Assembly (NCBI RefSeq): GCF_005503145.1
Contig: NZ_SCNV01000039.1
Location: 1 to 64,000 of the forward strand
Direction: 5' to 3'
Source of the DNA: Burkholderia sp. 4M9327F10
GTDB taxonomy: Bacteria; Pseudomonadota; Gammaproteobacteria; Burkholderiales; Burkholderiaceae
DNA: 64,000 nucleotides
Each line of letters begins with the position of its first letter. Positions within the stretch are counted from its first letter, which is position 1. Under the pieces are notes generated by a model. It did no database searches and was not told where the DNA came from. It worked only from the letters and a program-made list of their open reading frames with translations. The position numbers were made by a program, and so were the translations under genes. Below, piece by piece: positions 17,956 to 26,728 of the stretch.

Positions 17956-17969
17956 AACAGCGCGCTGTT
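17956..17969. promoter_or_regulatory. Palindrome upstream of pqqA, candidate activator site
   Basis: AACAGCGCGCTGTT is a perfect 14-bp palindrome about 130 bp upstream of the pqqA sigma-54 promoter, a normal distance for an enhancer. Close by, ACACCGCTGT is shared with the tonB/receptor intergenic region. Binding by the adjacent activator is inference. Confidence 0.4.
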
Positions 17970-18019
17970 CAGTTCGAGGACACCGCTGTTGCAAATTGGA
18001 GCACCTGTGCCGCAGGCGG

Positions 18020-19993
18020 TCAGACGGCGTCGTCGGCGCTGTCCACACCCTGCGGCGGCAGTTTTCGGTAGATCGTATTGCGCGAGACGCCGAGTGCGCG
18101 GGCGGCAGCCGATACATTGCCGCCATGCTGCGCAACCGCCTTGGCGATGGCGTTGGCGGCGACGTCCTCCAGCCGCCCGCTTGATAGCGGTAAGGTTTCC
18201 GTGGTGCTCGCAGGCGCGGCGGTAGTGCCGCGGACGTCGTCGAAAAAATCGTCGGGCAAATGCTCGCGCCGGAGCTGACCGTCGGCATCGACCATGGCGG
18301 CGGCGGTTCGCAGAAGATTGCTGAGCTGGCGAAAATTGCCGGGCCACGCGCATTGCTCGAACAGCGCCCTCACCTCGTCGGCGACGCTCAATCGCTGCCC
18401 ATCCGCGCTTTCGGATGATGCGGATTGCAGCATCTTCTGGATCACGGCGGACAGATCCGTGCGCTCGCGCAGCGGCGGCAATTTCACCACCAGTCCGTTC
18501 AGGCGGTAATACAGGTCCTCACGAAACCGGTTCTGCACGATCATGTCGCGCAGGTCGCGGTGAGTTGCGCAAATGATGGCGATATCGACCGGTATGGACT
18601 TCGAGGAACCCAGCGGATTGATGAGGCGCTCCTGCAGCACGCGCAGCAAGCGCACTTGCAGCGGATAGGGCATGTCGCCGATTTCGTCGAGAAATAGCGT
18701 GCCGCCGTTGGCCTGAAGCAATTTGCCGACGGCGCCTTTGCGCCGCGCACCGGTGAAGGCGCCTTCTTCATAGCCGAACAACTCGGATTCGATCAGCGTT
18801 TCCGGTATCGACGCGCAGTTAACCGCAACGAAGGCCCCCGAGCGGCGCGGCGAGTCGTTGTGGATCGCCTGGGCCAGCAGTTCCTTGCCGGTACCGGTCT
18901 CACCGGTGATCAGGATCGGGATGTCCTTGCCGATTACCTTGCGGACTTTGGCGATGACCGCCGCGATCTGCGGGTCCCCGGTGTCCAGATAGCTGAGTCT
19001 CGAAAGCACGCTCGCGGCGGGGGGAGGGGACGCCACGCGTTGTGAGGGTCGTGACTCACGATGCTCCTCCGGCGGCCAGGCATCATTGGTGCGCGTGGCA
19101 CGCCGGAATTCGACGTGGGCGCATACCACTGCGCCGTTGCTCAGGTTCAGCGACAGATGCTGGTCCCGGCTGACGCGCAGACGGTCGATCAGTTGCGCGC
19201 TGGTGAGGCCGAATAGCGAGGACAGGGTATGCGCGCGCAAGCTGGTGAGCGGCAATCCCAGTTGAAATTGCGCACTACGATTGGCCGACAGGAAACGGCC
19301 ATCGCAGGTAAACGCGACGATGCCTTCCATCAAGGTGCCGAGAAATTCGGGCCGGCCGTGAAAGGCAATTTGCAGTGTCTCGCGAAAGGTATTGGTAAAC
19401 AGATGATTCTCAATCATCTGGACGGACATCTTTGCCAGCGCCAGGGTGTGCTGGTGATAGCTGCGGTGGTCGCCGGTGACGTCGAGCACGCCGATCAGAT
19501 CGCCGTACGGATCCAGGATCGGCACGCTGGAACAGGTGAGAAAGCGATTGGCAGCCAGATAGTGCTGTTCGCCATGCACGACTGTCGGACAGCGCTCGGC
19601 GAGCGCTGTGCCGATTGCGTTGGTGCCTTGCCGGTCTTCCGCCCAGTTCGCGCCCGGACGCAGCGCGACTTTCTCGGCTCGCCGGAGAAAATCGTCGTCG
19701 CCGATCGAGTGAAGAATCAGCCCTTCGGCGTCGGTCAGCACAATCATGCTCTGCGTGTTGACGATCTGCTCGTGCAGCGTTTCCATCACGGGCGTGGCAT
19801 GCGCACACAGGACGCGGCTTTGCTCGAGTTTCAATGTGAGTTCGGCCGCCGGCAGCACGTCATAGTCCGGCCGCATCGCGGCGCTCAAGCCGAACGTTTC
19901 GGAGCGCTCGTGGGATTTCTGAATCGACGGCGTGAGCCAGCCGGCCTCACGAGTCGCCATTGGCGTTACGGCGTGACCGACATCATCGCGCAT
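18020..19993 (-). CDS. Sigma-54-dependent transcriptional activator (AcoR-like)
   Basis: This 657-residue regulator has an N-terminal GAF-type sensor region (roughly 60-200), a PAS-like region, an AAA+ ATPase with Walker A GETGTGKE near residue 360 and the sigma-54 contact loop GAFTGA near 410, and a C-terminal Fis helix-turn-helix (NVSAAARALGVSRNTIYRKL). The layout is that of AcoR-type activators of acetoin and alcohol metabolism. It lies directly upstream of pqqA, and sigma-54 promoters precede every other unit of this island, so it is the obvious local activator. The start at MRDDVGHA has a strong AGGAGGAGA site. Confidence 0.9.
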   Translation of the reverse strand: MRDDVGHAVTPMATREAGWLTPSIQKSHERSETFGLSAAMRPDYDVLPAAELTLKLEQSRVLCAHATPVMETLHEQIVNTQSMIVLTDAEGLILHSIGDDDFLRRAEKVALRPGANWAEDRQGTNAIGTALAERCPTVVHGEQHYLAANRFLTCSSVPILDPYGDLIGVLDVTGDHRSYHQHTLALAKMSVQMIENHLFTNTFRETLQIAFHGRPEFLGTLMEGIVAFTCDGRFLSANRSAQFQLGLPLTSLRAHTLSSLFGLTSAQLIDRLRVSRDQHLSLNLSNGAVVCAHVEFRRATRTNDAWPPEEHRESRPSQRVASPPPAASVLSRLSYLDTGDPQIAAVIAKVRKVIGKDIPILITGETGTGKELLAQAIHNDSPRRSGAFVAVNCASIPETLIESELFGYEEGAFTGARRKGAVGKLLQANGGTLFLDEIGDMPYPLQVRLLRVLQERLINPLGSSKSIPVDIAIICATHRDLRDMIVQNRFREDLYYRLNGLVVKLPPLRERTDLSAVIQKMLQSASSESADGQRLSVADEVRALFEQCAWPGNFRQLSNLLRTAAAMVDADGQLRREHLPDDFFDDVRGTTAAPASTTETLPLSSGRLEDVAANAIAKAVAQHGGNVSAAARALGVSRNTIYRKLPPQGVDSADDAV

Positions 19994-20207
19994 TGTCTCC
20001 TCCTGCTGGTCAGCCCCGGTCGCTTCGCCGGGGTCGTGCGGGTACAACAATAAGCAAATCCTGCGCCAGCTCGACGGTAATCGCGAGCCGGCAGAGCATC
20101 ATAGTCTTTGTGGTTGCGCTGTGGCGGGGCGGTCGATCTAGCCAGTTAGCCGCAGCCGCTCAGGCGATGCGAGATTACGCATATTCGTCCCGATACGCCT
20201 AAGTAAC

Positions 20208-20221
20208 TTGATTTGAATCAA
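20208..20221. promoter_or_regulatory. FNR box
   Basis: TTGATTTGAATCAA is a perfect TTGAT-N4-ATCAA site in the 443-bp space between the sigma-54 activator and the hibernation-factor gene. No convincing gene lies in this space. Confidence 0.75.
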
Positions 20222-20295
20222 TGCGAGTGAAATGCGCTGCCGCATCCGCGAAACGTCGGGTTCGCGGCCACGTGCGTCAGAGCGCGTGTACACCA

Positions 20296-20309
20296 TTGAT
20301 ACAGGTCAA
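20296..20309. promoter_or_regulatory. FNR-like box upstream of the hibernation-factor gene
   Basis: TTGATACAGGTCAA has one mismatch to the consensus. It lies about 128 bp before the start at 20437. Confidence 0.65.
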
Positions 20310-20436
20310 TTCATGCGCGAGGAAAGCGCAGATGATGAATTTGCGACTGCCGTCAGCCTCGGCCGGCGGTTTTCGCGTAGTTCCCAACGAGGTCGGAGTC
20401 GTCGCTTGACGCCCGGCATTCTTACGGAGGTGACCG

Positions 20437-20763
20437 ATGGGAGTCGGCATGCAGATTACGTATCTCGGTTTTGCTGGATCTGCGCCCATCGAAGCCGAGG
20501 CTGGCATGCGGTTAGTGCGGCTTGAACGGTTCAGGGAATACCTTTCCGGTTGCCACCTGATCGTCGAGGCGGTACGCAACGGTCTGTTCCATGGCCAGCC
20601 AGCTGGTCTTCTCTATGATGCGCGCCTCGATCTGATCACCCGTACAAATGACCTGATTATGGTTGAGCACGGCCTCAATGAGGACCCAGGCATAGCGCTC
20701 CAGGCGGCATTCGACGCGGCAGAGCGTCGGCTCGAACAGACGTTGCGCCGACAGCGCAGTTGA
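20437..20763 (+). CDS. HPF/RaiA-like ribosome-associated protein
   Basis: This 108-residue protein shows the beta-alpha-beta pattern of the ribosome hibernation factor domain (RLVRLERFREYLSGCHLIVE, then a strand pair and ALQAAFDAAERRLEQTLR). Proteins of this family bind the 30S subunit in non-growing cells. It lacks the C-terminal dimerisation domain of long HPF. A GGAGGTG site precedes the ATG. Two FNR-like boxes lie upstream, and a Usp gene follows 60 bp later, so a role in low-oxygen dormancy is likely. Confidence 0.65.
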   Translation: MGVGMQITYLGFAGSAPIEAEAGMRLVRLERFREYLSGCHLIVEAVRNGLFHGQPAGLLYDARLDLITRTNDLIMVEHGLNEDPGIALQAAFDAAERRLEQTLRRQRS

Positions 20764-20823
20764 TCCGCCATGAGACCTGCCGTGCGGAACGAATTCGTAA
20801 TCGACTCACCAGAGAGGGTGGCC

Positions 20824-21282
20824 ATGTACAAAGATATCCTGGTGGCACTGGACGGCAGCAGCGCGTCGACGGGTGCGCTAAAGGAAGCAATCCGGATGAC
20901 GAAGCTGGCTGACGGAACGCTGACGGCGGTGTACGTGCTCGACCGTTTCGCGATGTTTGCCTATTCGGCCAATTACAACCAGTTTGCGATGGTCGAGGCA
21001 CTACGAGCTGAAGGCGATCGAATACTGGCGGATGCACATAAGGAGGCGACTGAGAGCAACGTTGCGTGCAAGGTCGATGCCGCCGAGACAGACAACATCA
21101 GCGAAGACGTCGCTAGCTGCTTGCAGCGTTACGTACAGGGGCACGACGTGGACCTTGTCGTGATGGGTACCCACGGACGCCGCGGGATGCAGCGCATGAG
21201 GATAGGTAGCGTCGCCGAGCGATTTCTTCGGTTTTCGACCCGCCCGGTGCTGCTGGTTCGCGACGCGATTGTTGCAACCTGA
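20824..21282 (+). CDS. Universal stress protein (UspA family)
   Basis: This 152-residue single Usp domain begins MYKDILVALDGSSAS. The nucleotide-binding signature is VVMGTHGRRGMQRMRIGSVAERFLRFS, followed by PVLLVR, as in ATP-binding Usp proteins. The longer frame starting at 20770 lacks a good ribosome site, whereas GAGAGGGTGG precedes the ATG at 20824. It is probably co-transcribed with the hibernation factor. Confidence 0.9.
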   Translation: MYKDILVALDGSSASTGALKEAIRMTKLADGTLTAVYVLDRFAMFAYSANYNQFAMVEALRAEGDRILADAHKEATESNVACKVDAAETDNISEDVASCLQRYVQGHDVDLVVMGTHGRRGMQRMRIGSVAERFLRFSTRPVLLVRDAIVAT

Positions 21283-21361
21283 ACGACGTGGAGTTGCCGC
21301 AACGTAGGCGTGTCAATTCTGGTGGAGTGTGTGCATTAGCCGGACCCAGGATTGTGGAGAA

Positions 21362-21375
21362 TTGATATGGATCAA
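21362..21375. promoter_or_regulatory. FNR box of the cytochrome oxidase operon
   Basis: TTGATATGGATCAA is a perfect site about 165 bp upstream of the first cytochrome gene. It is the only strong regulatory signal in the 258-bp intergenic space. Confidence 0.8.
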
Positions 21376-21540
21376 AGCAATGCCCCAGTCTTGCTCCGAC
21401 ACTACGGGTCGGGCCGACGTTCAACGTTCATTGTGTAACACCCGGAAGGATTCCGTAAGTCGGCAAGCGACGCGTGTGTGCATGAGGCGACTGCCTCGCC
21501 GGTGCGAAGAACAACATTAGAAACCTCACGGGAGACCCGA

Positions 21541-22248
21541 ATGCGATATCGCTTCAAATGGCTATTGGTCTCGCTAATTATCGTCGCAGGTCGCGTCTTC
21601 GCTCAGGACCAGAAAGACGAGCGAGCGCCGAACACCATGCAAGCTCGCGTGATGGCCTGTGCAGCATGTCACGGTCAACTGGGGCAGGGGACGGATAACG
21701 ATTATTTCCCGCGCCTCGCGGGCAAACCGTCGGATTACCTGTACAACCAGCTAGTCGCGTTCCGGGACGGGCGGCGCAAGTATCCGCCGATGAATTATTT
21801 GTTGGCGTACCTTCCCGATTCGTACCTGCACCAGATCGCTGACTACTTCGCCGCGCAGAGGCCGCCGTTTCCCGTGCTGGTCTCTTCACCTGTCAGTGCC
21901 GATGTGCTATCGCGCGGCGAGACGCTCGTCAATAAAGGCGCTCCGGATCGCCGCATTCCCGCGTGTGCGAGTTGTCATGCTTCGTCTCTTACGGGCATGG
22001 AGCCCGCGATCCCCGGTTTGCTCGGTCTTCATGCTGACTACATCAGCGCCCAGCTTGGTGCGTGGCGTTACGGCACGCGCACGGCAGCTAGTCCCGACTG
22101 CATGCAACAGGTGGCGGTGCGTTTGACCGAAAGCGATGTCACCGCAATTGCCGCATGGCTGTCGTCGCGGCCGGCACCTGCCGAGCCGGCCCCCGTGCCA
22201 CGCGGCACATTGAAAATGCCGCTTGCGTGCGGTAGTGAAACGAAATGA
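21541..22248 (+). CDS. Diheme c-type cytochrome (c4-like)
   Basis: This 235-residue exported protein has a signal peptide (WLLVSLIIVAGRVFAQ) and two heme-binding sites, MACAACHG and PACASCHA, one in each half of a tandem class I fold. The start at MRYRFKWLL is preceded by GGGAG. It is the first gene of a run of at least six overlapping or closely spaced genes for a terminal oxidase, so it probably carries electrons to that oxidase. Confidence 0.88.
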   Translation: MRYRFKWLLVSLIIVAGRVFAQDQKDERAPNTMQARVMACAACHGQLGQGTDNDYFPRLAGKPSDYLYNQLVAFRDGRRKYPPMNYLLAYLPDSYLHQIADYFAAQRPPFPVLVSSPVSADVLSRGETLVNKGAPDRRIPACASCHASSLTGMEPAIPGLLGLHADYISAQLGAWRYGTRTAASPDCMQQVAVRLTESDVTAIAAWLSSRPAPAEPAPVPRGTLKMPLACGSETK

Positions 22249-23528
22249 GCGAGGTTAGGGTGCGAATCTTTCAGACTGCCTGGTGCCGAGCGTTTACCTC
22301 GCTGTGCGTGAGTGCGGTTTTGAGCACAACAGCGGTGACCTGTCAGGCAGCCGATGGGAGTGATTCAAACATCGTTGCACGCGGCGAGTACCTCGCTCGG
22401 GCCGGGGACTGCATCGCGTGCCATACGACGCCTGCTGGAAAACTGTTTGCTGGACGACGACCGATGGCTACGCCGTTCGGCACATTGTATTCACCGAATA
22501 TCTCGCCGGACAAGGAGACGGGGATCGGCAGATGGACGGCCAGCCAGTTTTACTCGATGATGCACACTGGCCACTCGCCCGACGGCAGTCTGCTGTATCC
22601 CGCCATGCCGTTCGCCGCATATACGAAGATGACGCGGAAGGATTCCGATGCGATCTTTTCCTACCTGAAATCTGTGCCGGCGGTGAAGCTTGCCAATCGT
22701 CCGCACGACATGCGCTTTCCGTACAACAACCGGTCGTTGCTGCTCGGTTGGCGCACGCTGTACTTTCGCGAGGGCGAGTTCAAACCCGACCCCGCTCAGT
22801 CAGTCGAATGGAATCGCGGCGCCTATCTGGTCCAGGGACCTGGCCATTGTTCGATGTGTCACACCGCGATAAACGCGCTGGGAGGAAGTTCGGAGTCCAA
22901 GGCATTCGAAGGAGGGCTGATTCCTATGCAGGCGTGGTATGCGCCGTCCCTTACCTCAAACAAGGAGGCGGGCCTCGGCGATTGGAGCCTTGAGGACATC
23001 GCCAATCTATTGAGAACCGGCGTTTCCGATCGTGGTGCAGTCTACGGGCCCATGGCAGAAGTCGTGTACGACAGTTTGCAGTACCTCTCCGATGACGACA
23101 TTCGCGCAATGTCCGTGTATCTGAAGAGCCTGCCGCCGCATGGCGACGAAGCGACGCCGCCATCCATAACGTCGGTCGAAGACAAGGACCGGCTATATCC
23201 GCTCGGCAGCAAGATCTATGACGCACAATGTGCAACATGCCACGGTGCAAAGGGCCGCGGCAAGCTACCGCAGTTTCCGCCGCTCGCGAATAACCAGTCC
23301 ATTCAGATGGAGTCGTCCGTCAACCCAATCAGAATGGTTCTGAATGGCGGATATCCTCCAGGAACGACCAGAAATTCACAGCCGTATGGCATGCCGCCGT
23401 TTGCGCAGTCACTCTCCGACGAAGAGATCGCGGCAGTCGTGACGTTCATCCGGACCGCATGGGGTAACCACGGGACAGCTATCACGGTCAAGGATGTCAA
23501 CGATTTGCGCTCCGCGCCTCTCGACTAA
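22245..23528 (+). CDS. Triheme c-type cytochrome (dehydrogenase-type cytochrome subunit)
   Basis: This 427-residue protein has a signal peptide and three heme sites: GDCIACHTTP, GHCSMCHTA and QCATCHGAKG. This arrangement is that of the cytochrome subunit of membrane-bound alcohol or gluconate dehydrogenases, yet no dehydrogenase catalytic subunit is encoded beside it. Its start overlaps the preceding gene by four bases. It may feed electrons from a distant periplasmic dehydrogenase to the oxidase. Confidence 0.88.
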   Translation: MSEVRVRIFQTAWCRAFTSLCVSAVLSTTAVTCQAADGSDSNIVARGEYLARAGDCIACHTTPAGKLFAGRRPMATPFGTLYSPNISPDKETGIGRWTASQFYSMMHTGHSPDGSLLYPAMPFAAYTKMTRKDSDAIFSYLKSVPAVKLANRPHDMRFPYNNRSLLLGWRTLYFREGEFKPDPAQSVEWNRGAYLVQGPGHCSMCHTAINALGGSSESKAFEGGLIPMQAWYAPSLTSNKEAGLGDWSLEDIANLLRTGVSDRGAVYGPMAEVVYDSLQYLSDDDIRAMSVYLKSLPPHGDEATPPSITSVEDKDRLYPLGSKIYDAQCATCHGAKGRGKLPQFPPLANNQSIQMESSVNPIRMVLNGGYPPGTTRNSQPYGMPPFAQSLSDEEIAAVVTFIRTAWGNHGTAITVKDVNDLRSAPLD

Positions 23529-23536
23529 GGATACTC

Positions 23537-23716
23537 ATGAGCGAATCAACCTCACAAGACTCTGACCGCGCATCGGAAGACGACCACGTCGAACGTATAG
23601 TGCGCGGCGGACCGCGCGGTGCCATAGCTGTCGCGGGGACAGCCACTGCGATTGTAGTAGCCCTCTGGTTCGCGTTTTACTTCTTCGTGTTTCTGCCTCG
23701 CGGCGTAATCCATTGA
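23537..23716 (+). CDS. Small single-helix membrane protein of the oxidase operon
   Basis: This 59-residue protein has an acidic N-terminus (SESTSQDSDRASEDDHVE) and one membrane helix (AVAGTATAIVVALWFAFYFF). It lies between the triheme cytochrome and oxidase subunit II. The position and topology suit a small extra oxidase subunit, comparable to subunit IIa of ba3 oxidases, but no sequence signature proves this. Confidence 0.65.
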   Translation: MSESTSQDSDRASEDDHVERIVRGGPRGAIAVAGTATAIVVALWFAFYFFVFLPRGVIH

Positions 23717-23724
23717 GACTACTC

Positions 23725-24294
23725 ATGTCCCTTTCACCGATTCCGGGCCATCATGACGGCGCAGATGTCGCTGCACGCGCCGAGTGGCGCTGGGCGATTT
23801 TTGTGGTTGGCATCATCGCCGTGCTCGTCGCAATGGTCATCTTCACCGGCCTGCACTGGGCCATGATGCCGCCGTCCCGAGTCGAAACCATCAACCCGAC
23901 GACGTTGCATGTTTCGGGTGAATTCATCGAAAGCAACCTCGGTAGTGGCGTTGAGGCCGACGGCTCGGTCATCGTCCGCGTGGTCGGTCAGCAGTACTCG
24001 TTTACACCCCAATGCATCCTTGTCCCAGCCAACACGCCAATCCTGTTTCGAGCCACTAGTGCTGACGTCGTGCACGGATTCCTGATCACCAACACGAACG
24101 TTAATTCGATGCTGGAACCAGGCTACGTCTCGACCTTCAGGACCACCTTCGACAAAGTGGGTGACCACCCGATGCCTTGCCACGAGTACTGTGGAGTGGG
24201 GCACGAGGGAATGTGGGCGAATGTGAAAGTGATCGACAAAGCGACCTTCCTGAAGATGGCGTCGACAACGCGGAGGCTCAGCTGTGTTCAATAG
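23725..24294 (+). CDS. Cytochrome c oxidase subunit II (ba3 type)
   Basis: This 189-residue protein has one N-terminal membrane helix (WAIFVVGIIAVLVAMVIFTG) and a periplasmic cupredoxin domain with the complete CuA site: a His in DVVHGF and CHEYCGVGHEGM (two Cys, Glu carbonyl, His, Met). One helix instead of two is typical of B-family oxidases. An ATG at 23725 is preferred over an upstream TTG. It overlaps subunit I. Confidence 0.92.
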   Translation: MSLSPIPGHHDGADVAARAEWRWAIFVVGIIAVLVAMVIFTGLHWAMMPPSRVETINPTTLHVSGEFIESNLGSGVEADGSVIVRVVGQQYSFTPQCILVPANTPILFRATSADVVHGFLITNTNVNSMLEPGYVSTFRTTFDKVGDHPMPCHEYCGVGHEGMWANVKVIDKATFLKMASTTRRLSCVQ

Positions 24295-25906
24295 CAAACG
24301 ACTGGTTCTGGCCCATTTCTGGCTTGCGTTCGCGGTATTCGGGCTGGCGCTGCTACTCGGCGAATGGCAGATGTATATCCGCAGCCCGTTGCACGCCTGG
24401 TTGCAAAATCCGGACATCTACTACCGATCGGTAACCGCACACGGCTCGGCAATGGGTTACGTCTTTCCGACGCTCATCGCAATGGGATTTGGCTATGCAA
24501 TCACGGAACTGGCGTTGAAGAAGCCGCTTATCGGCCGTGCCTGGGCGTGGGCGGGGTTCTGGCTCGTGGCGGTAGGCGCGGTCACTGCAATGGTGCCGGT
24601 ATCGATGGGGCTGGCATCCGTTCTGTATACTTTTTACCCCCCCATGATCGGCAATCCGTTCTACTACATTGGTGTGGTGCTGGTGGTTGTTGGCTCGTGG
24701 ATCTGGGTTGCGTTGATGTCCGTCAATCTGCACGTCTGGAAGCGTGAAAATCCAGGTCGTCCCGTGCCGCTTGCGATGTTCGCAAACGTAGCCGGCTCGT
24801 ACTTGTGGGGCTGGACGGCCGTTGGCGCCGCGATCGAGTTGCTGTTCCAGATTTTGCCTGTGGCGCTCGGCTTCAGATCGACCATTGACGCCGGTCTCGC
24901 CCGAGTGTTCTTCTCGTGGACGCTGCACGCGATTGTCTACTTCTGGCTGATGCCCGCGTATATTGCCTACTACACGATCATTCCGCGCGCGATCGGTGGT
25001 CGACTCTACAGCGATTCGATGGCGCGCATCTCGTTCATCCTGTTCCTGGTGGCAGCGATGCCGATCGGCATTCACCACCTGTTTGCCGATCCGCAGGTCG
25101 GGTCCGGCTTCAAGTTCGTCCATTCCGTGTTCACGGCTTTGGTCTCCGTTCCTACCTTGCTGACGGTCTTCACGATCTGCGCGTCGGCTGAAATCGCCGG
25201 ACGTTTGCGAGGCGGGAAGGGGGCCTTTGGATGGGTCAAGGCGCTGCCTTGGGACAATCCGATGATGCTGGCGCTGGCGTTTTCGTTCGTAATGCTAGGG
25301 TTCGGAGGCGCAGGCGGCATCATCAACATGAGTTATCAGCTGGATTCGACAATTCACAACACGCAGTGGATCACGGGGCATTTCCATCTTATCTTTGCTG
25401 GGGCAATCGTCATCATGTATTTTGCGATTGCCTATGATCTCTGGCCTCACTTGACCGGGCGGGTGCTCACCAGCGTACGCCTGATGAGGGTGCAATTGTG
25501 GCTTTGGTTCGTTGGAATGATTGTAACAACATTCCCCTGGCATTATGTCGGGATACTGGGCATGCCTCGTCGGATGGCCTTTTACGACTACACCAATCCC
25601 GCGATTGCGCCTGAGGCTCTGTCCGTCATCCTTTCCGTGATCGGCGGTGCGATGCTGGTACTGTCTGCCGCGCTGTTTTTTATTGTCCTGATCCGCGGCC
25701 ACCTGAGCGCAGAGGTCTCGCCGGCCGAATACCGGTTCAGTTCGCCGATTCACGAAGTTAAATCCCTGCCGATAGCTCTGAACAGTTTTGGTCTGTGGGT
25801 CGGCCTGATGATCGGGTTGACCGTGGTGAATTACGGTTACCCGATTGCCCAACTCATGACGCTACCGGAAACGTCTGTTCCAGCGGTACACGTGGGAGCA
25901 CAGTGA
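24284..25906 (+). CDS. Cytochrome c oxidase subunit I (ba3 type)
   Basis: This 540-residue polytopic protein has about 13 membrane helices. Ligands are visible as the low-spin heme His in VTAHGSAMGY, the CuB His with nearby Tyr in LHAIVYFWLMPAYIAYY, the CuB pair IHHLFADP, and the high-spin heme site WITGHFHLIFAG. The VYFWLMPAY segment is characteristic of ba3/B-family oxidases, which have high oxygen affinity. It starts with GTG after a GGAGG site. The upstream FNR box fits expression at low oxygen. Confidence 0.93.
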   Translation: MFNSKRLVLAHFWLAFAVFGLALLLGEWQMYIRSPLHAWLQNPDIYYRSVTAHGSAMGYVFPTLIAMGFGYAITELALKKPLIGRAWAWAGFWLVAVGAVTAMVPVSMGLASVLYTFYPPMIGNPFYYIGVVLVVVGSWIWVALMSVNLHVWKRENPGRPVPLAMFANVAGSYLWGWTAVGAAIELLFQILPVALGFRSTIDAGLARVFFSWTLHAIVYFWLMPAYIAYYTIIPRAIGGRLYSDSMARISFILFLVAAMPIGIHHLFADPQVGSGFKFVHSVFTALVSVPTLLTVFTICASAEIAGRLRGGKGAFGWVKALPWDNPMMLALAFSFVMLGFGGAGGIINMSYQLDSTIHNTQWITGHFHLIFAGAIVIMYFAIAYDLWPHLTGRVLTSVRLMRVQLWLWFVGMIVTTFPWHYVGILGMPRRMAFYDYTNPAIAPEALSVILSVIGGAMLVLSAALFFIVLIRGHLSAEVSPAEYRFSSPIHEVKSLPIALNSFGLWVGLMIGLTVVNYGYPIAQLMTLPETSVPAVHVGAQ

Positions 25907-26697
25907 TGAGCAACGAACGGCTGGTTTCGATGCGCAACCCGTGGTTCGTAGCGAGCATCGGGGCAACCCTTGTACTATTCCTGTTCTCGGTGCTCGTCGG
26001 CTTCGTGTGGCTACCCTCGGCGCAACAGGATGCGCAATTTCACGGATTGTGGAATGCGATCTGCAGTGCTGCCGGCGTACCCCGCACCTGGTACAGCGGG
26101 GCACGCAATGAATCCGTAGTGGGCACAAGCACGGTCGTGGTGACGCCCCAAATGCTTGAGCACCCGAGCACAACTTCCATCGGGCGTGGTGCAACGCTAG
26201 CAATGCGCTGTACCATGTGTCACGGCATGCGCGGGCTGAGCGAGGCGAACTCACCCAATCTCGCTGGGCAGTCCGCAGCAGTCGTCTATAAGCAGCTGCA
26301 GGACTTCAGGAGCGGTGCGAGGAGCAACGCGATCATGGCGCCGATGGTCGTTGATCTGAGTGATCAGGATATGAAGGATCTCGCAGCATATTATTCGTAT
26401 CTGCCGCGTTTACCTGCATCTCATGCTGGCAACGACGAACCGCCTCCGACGATCGTCGTTAGTGGTGCACCCATGCGCAATATCGCCCCCTGTGCGTCCT
26501 GTCACGGTGGTGTTGCCAGCAAGGTCGGCAGTCCATGGCTGGAGGGGCAGTCTGCCGTCTACATCCGGACGCAACTGCAGGCCTTCGCGTCGGGGACTCG
26601 TCGCAACGACATCAGCGAGCAGATGCGCAATGTTGCGCGCGGGATGACGCCGTCCGAGATCGAAGCGGCAGCTCGGTACTATTCGGATAGTCGTTAA
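25906..26697 (+). CDS. Membrane-anchored diheme c-type cytochrome
   Basis: This 263-residue protein has an uncleaved N-terminal helix (FVASIGATLVLFLFSVLVGFVW) followed by two cytochrome c domains with MRCTMCHGMRG and APCASCHGG. Its ATG overlaps the stop of oxidase subunit I (TGATG). It probably passes electrons to the CuA site as a fixed partner of the oxidase. Confidence 0.88.
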   Translation: MSNERLVSMRNPWFVASIGATLVLFLFSVLVGFVWLPSAQQDAQFHGLWNAICSAAGVPRTWYSGARNESVVGTSTVVVTPQMLEHPSTTSIGRGATLAMRCTMCHGMRGLSEANSPNLAGQSAAVVYKQLQDFRSGARSNAIMAPMVVDLSDQDMKDLAAYYSYLPRLPASHAGNDEPPPTIVVSGAPMRNIAPCASCHGGVASKVGSPWLEGQSAVYIRTQLQAFASGTRRNDISEQMRNVARGMTPSEIEAAARYYSDSR

Positions 26698-26728
26698 CGA
26701 GGTACGCACTTCCCACGAGGACCCCTCC

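Noticed and set aside
20221..20409. A 62-codon plus-strand frame between the sigma-54 activator and the hibernation factor
   Set aside because: No ribosome site, no family resemblance, and it runs across an FNR-like box.
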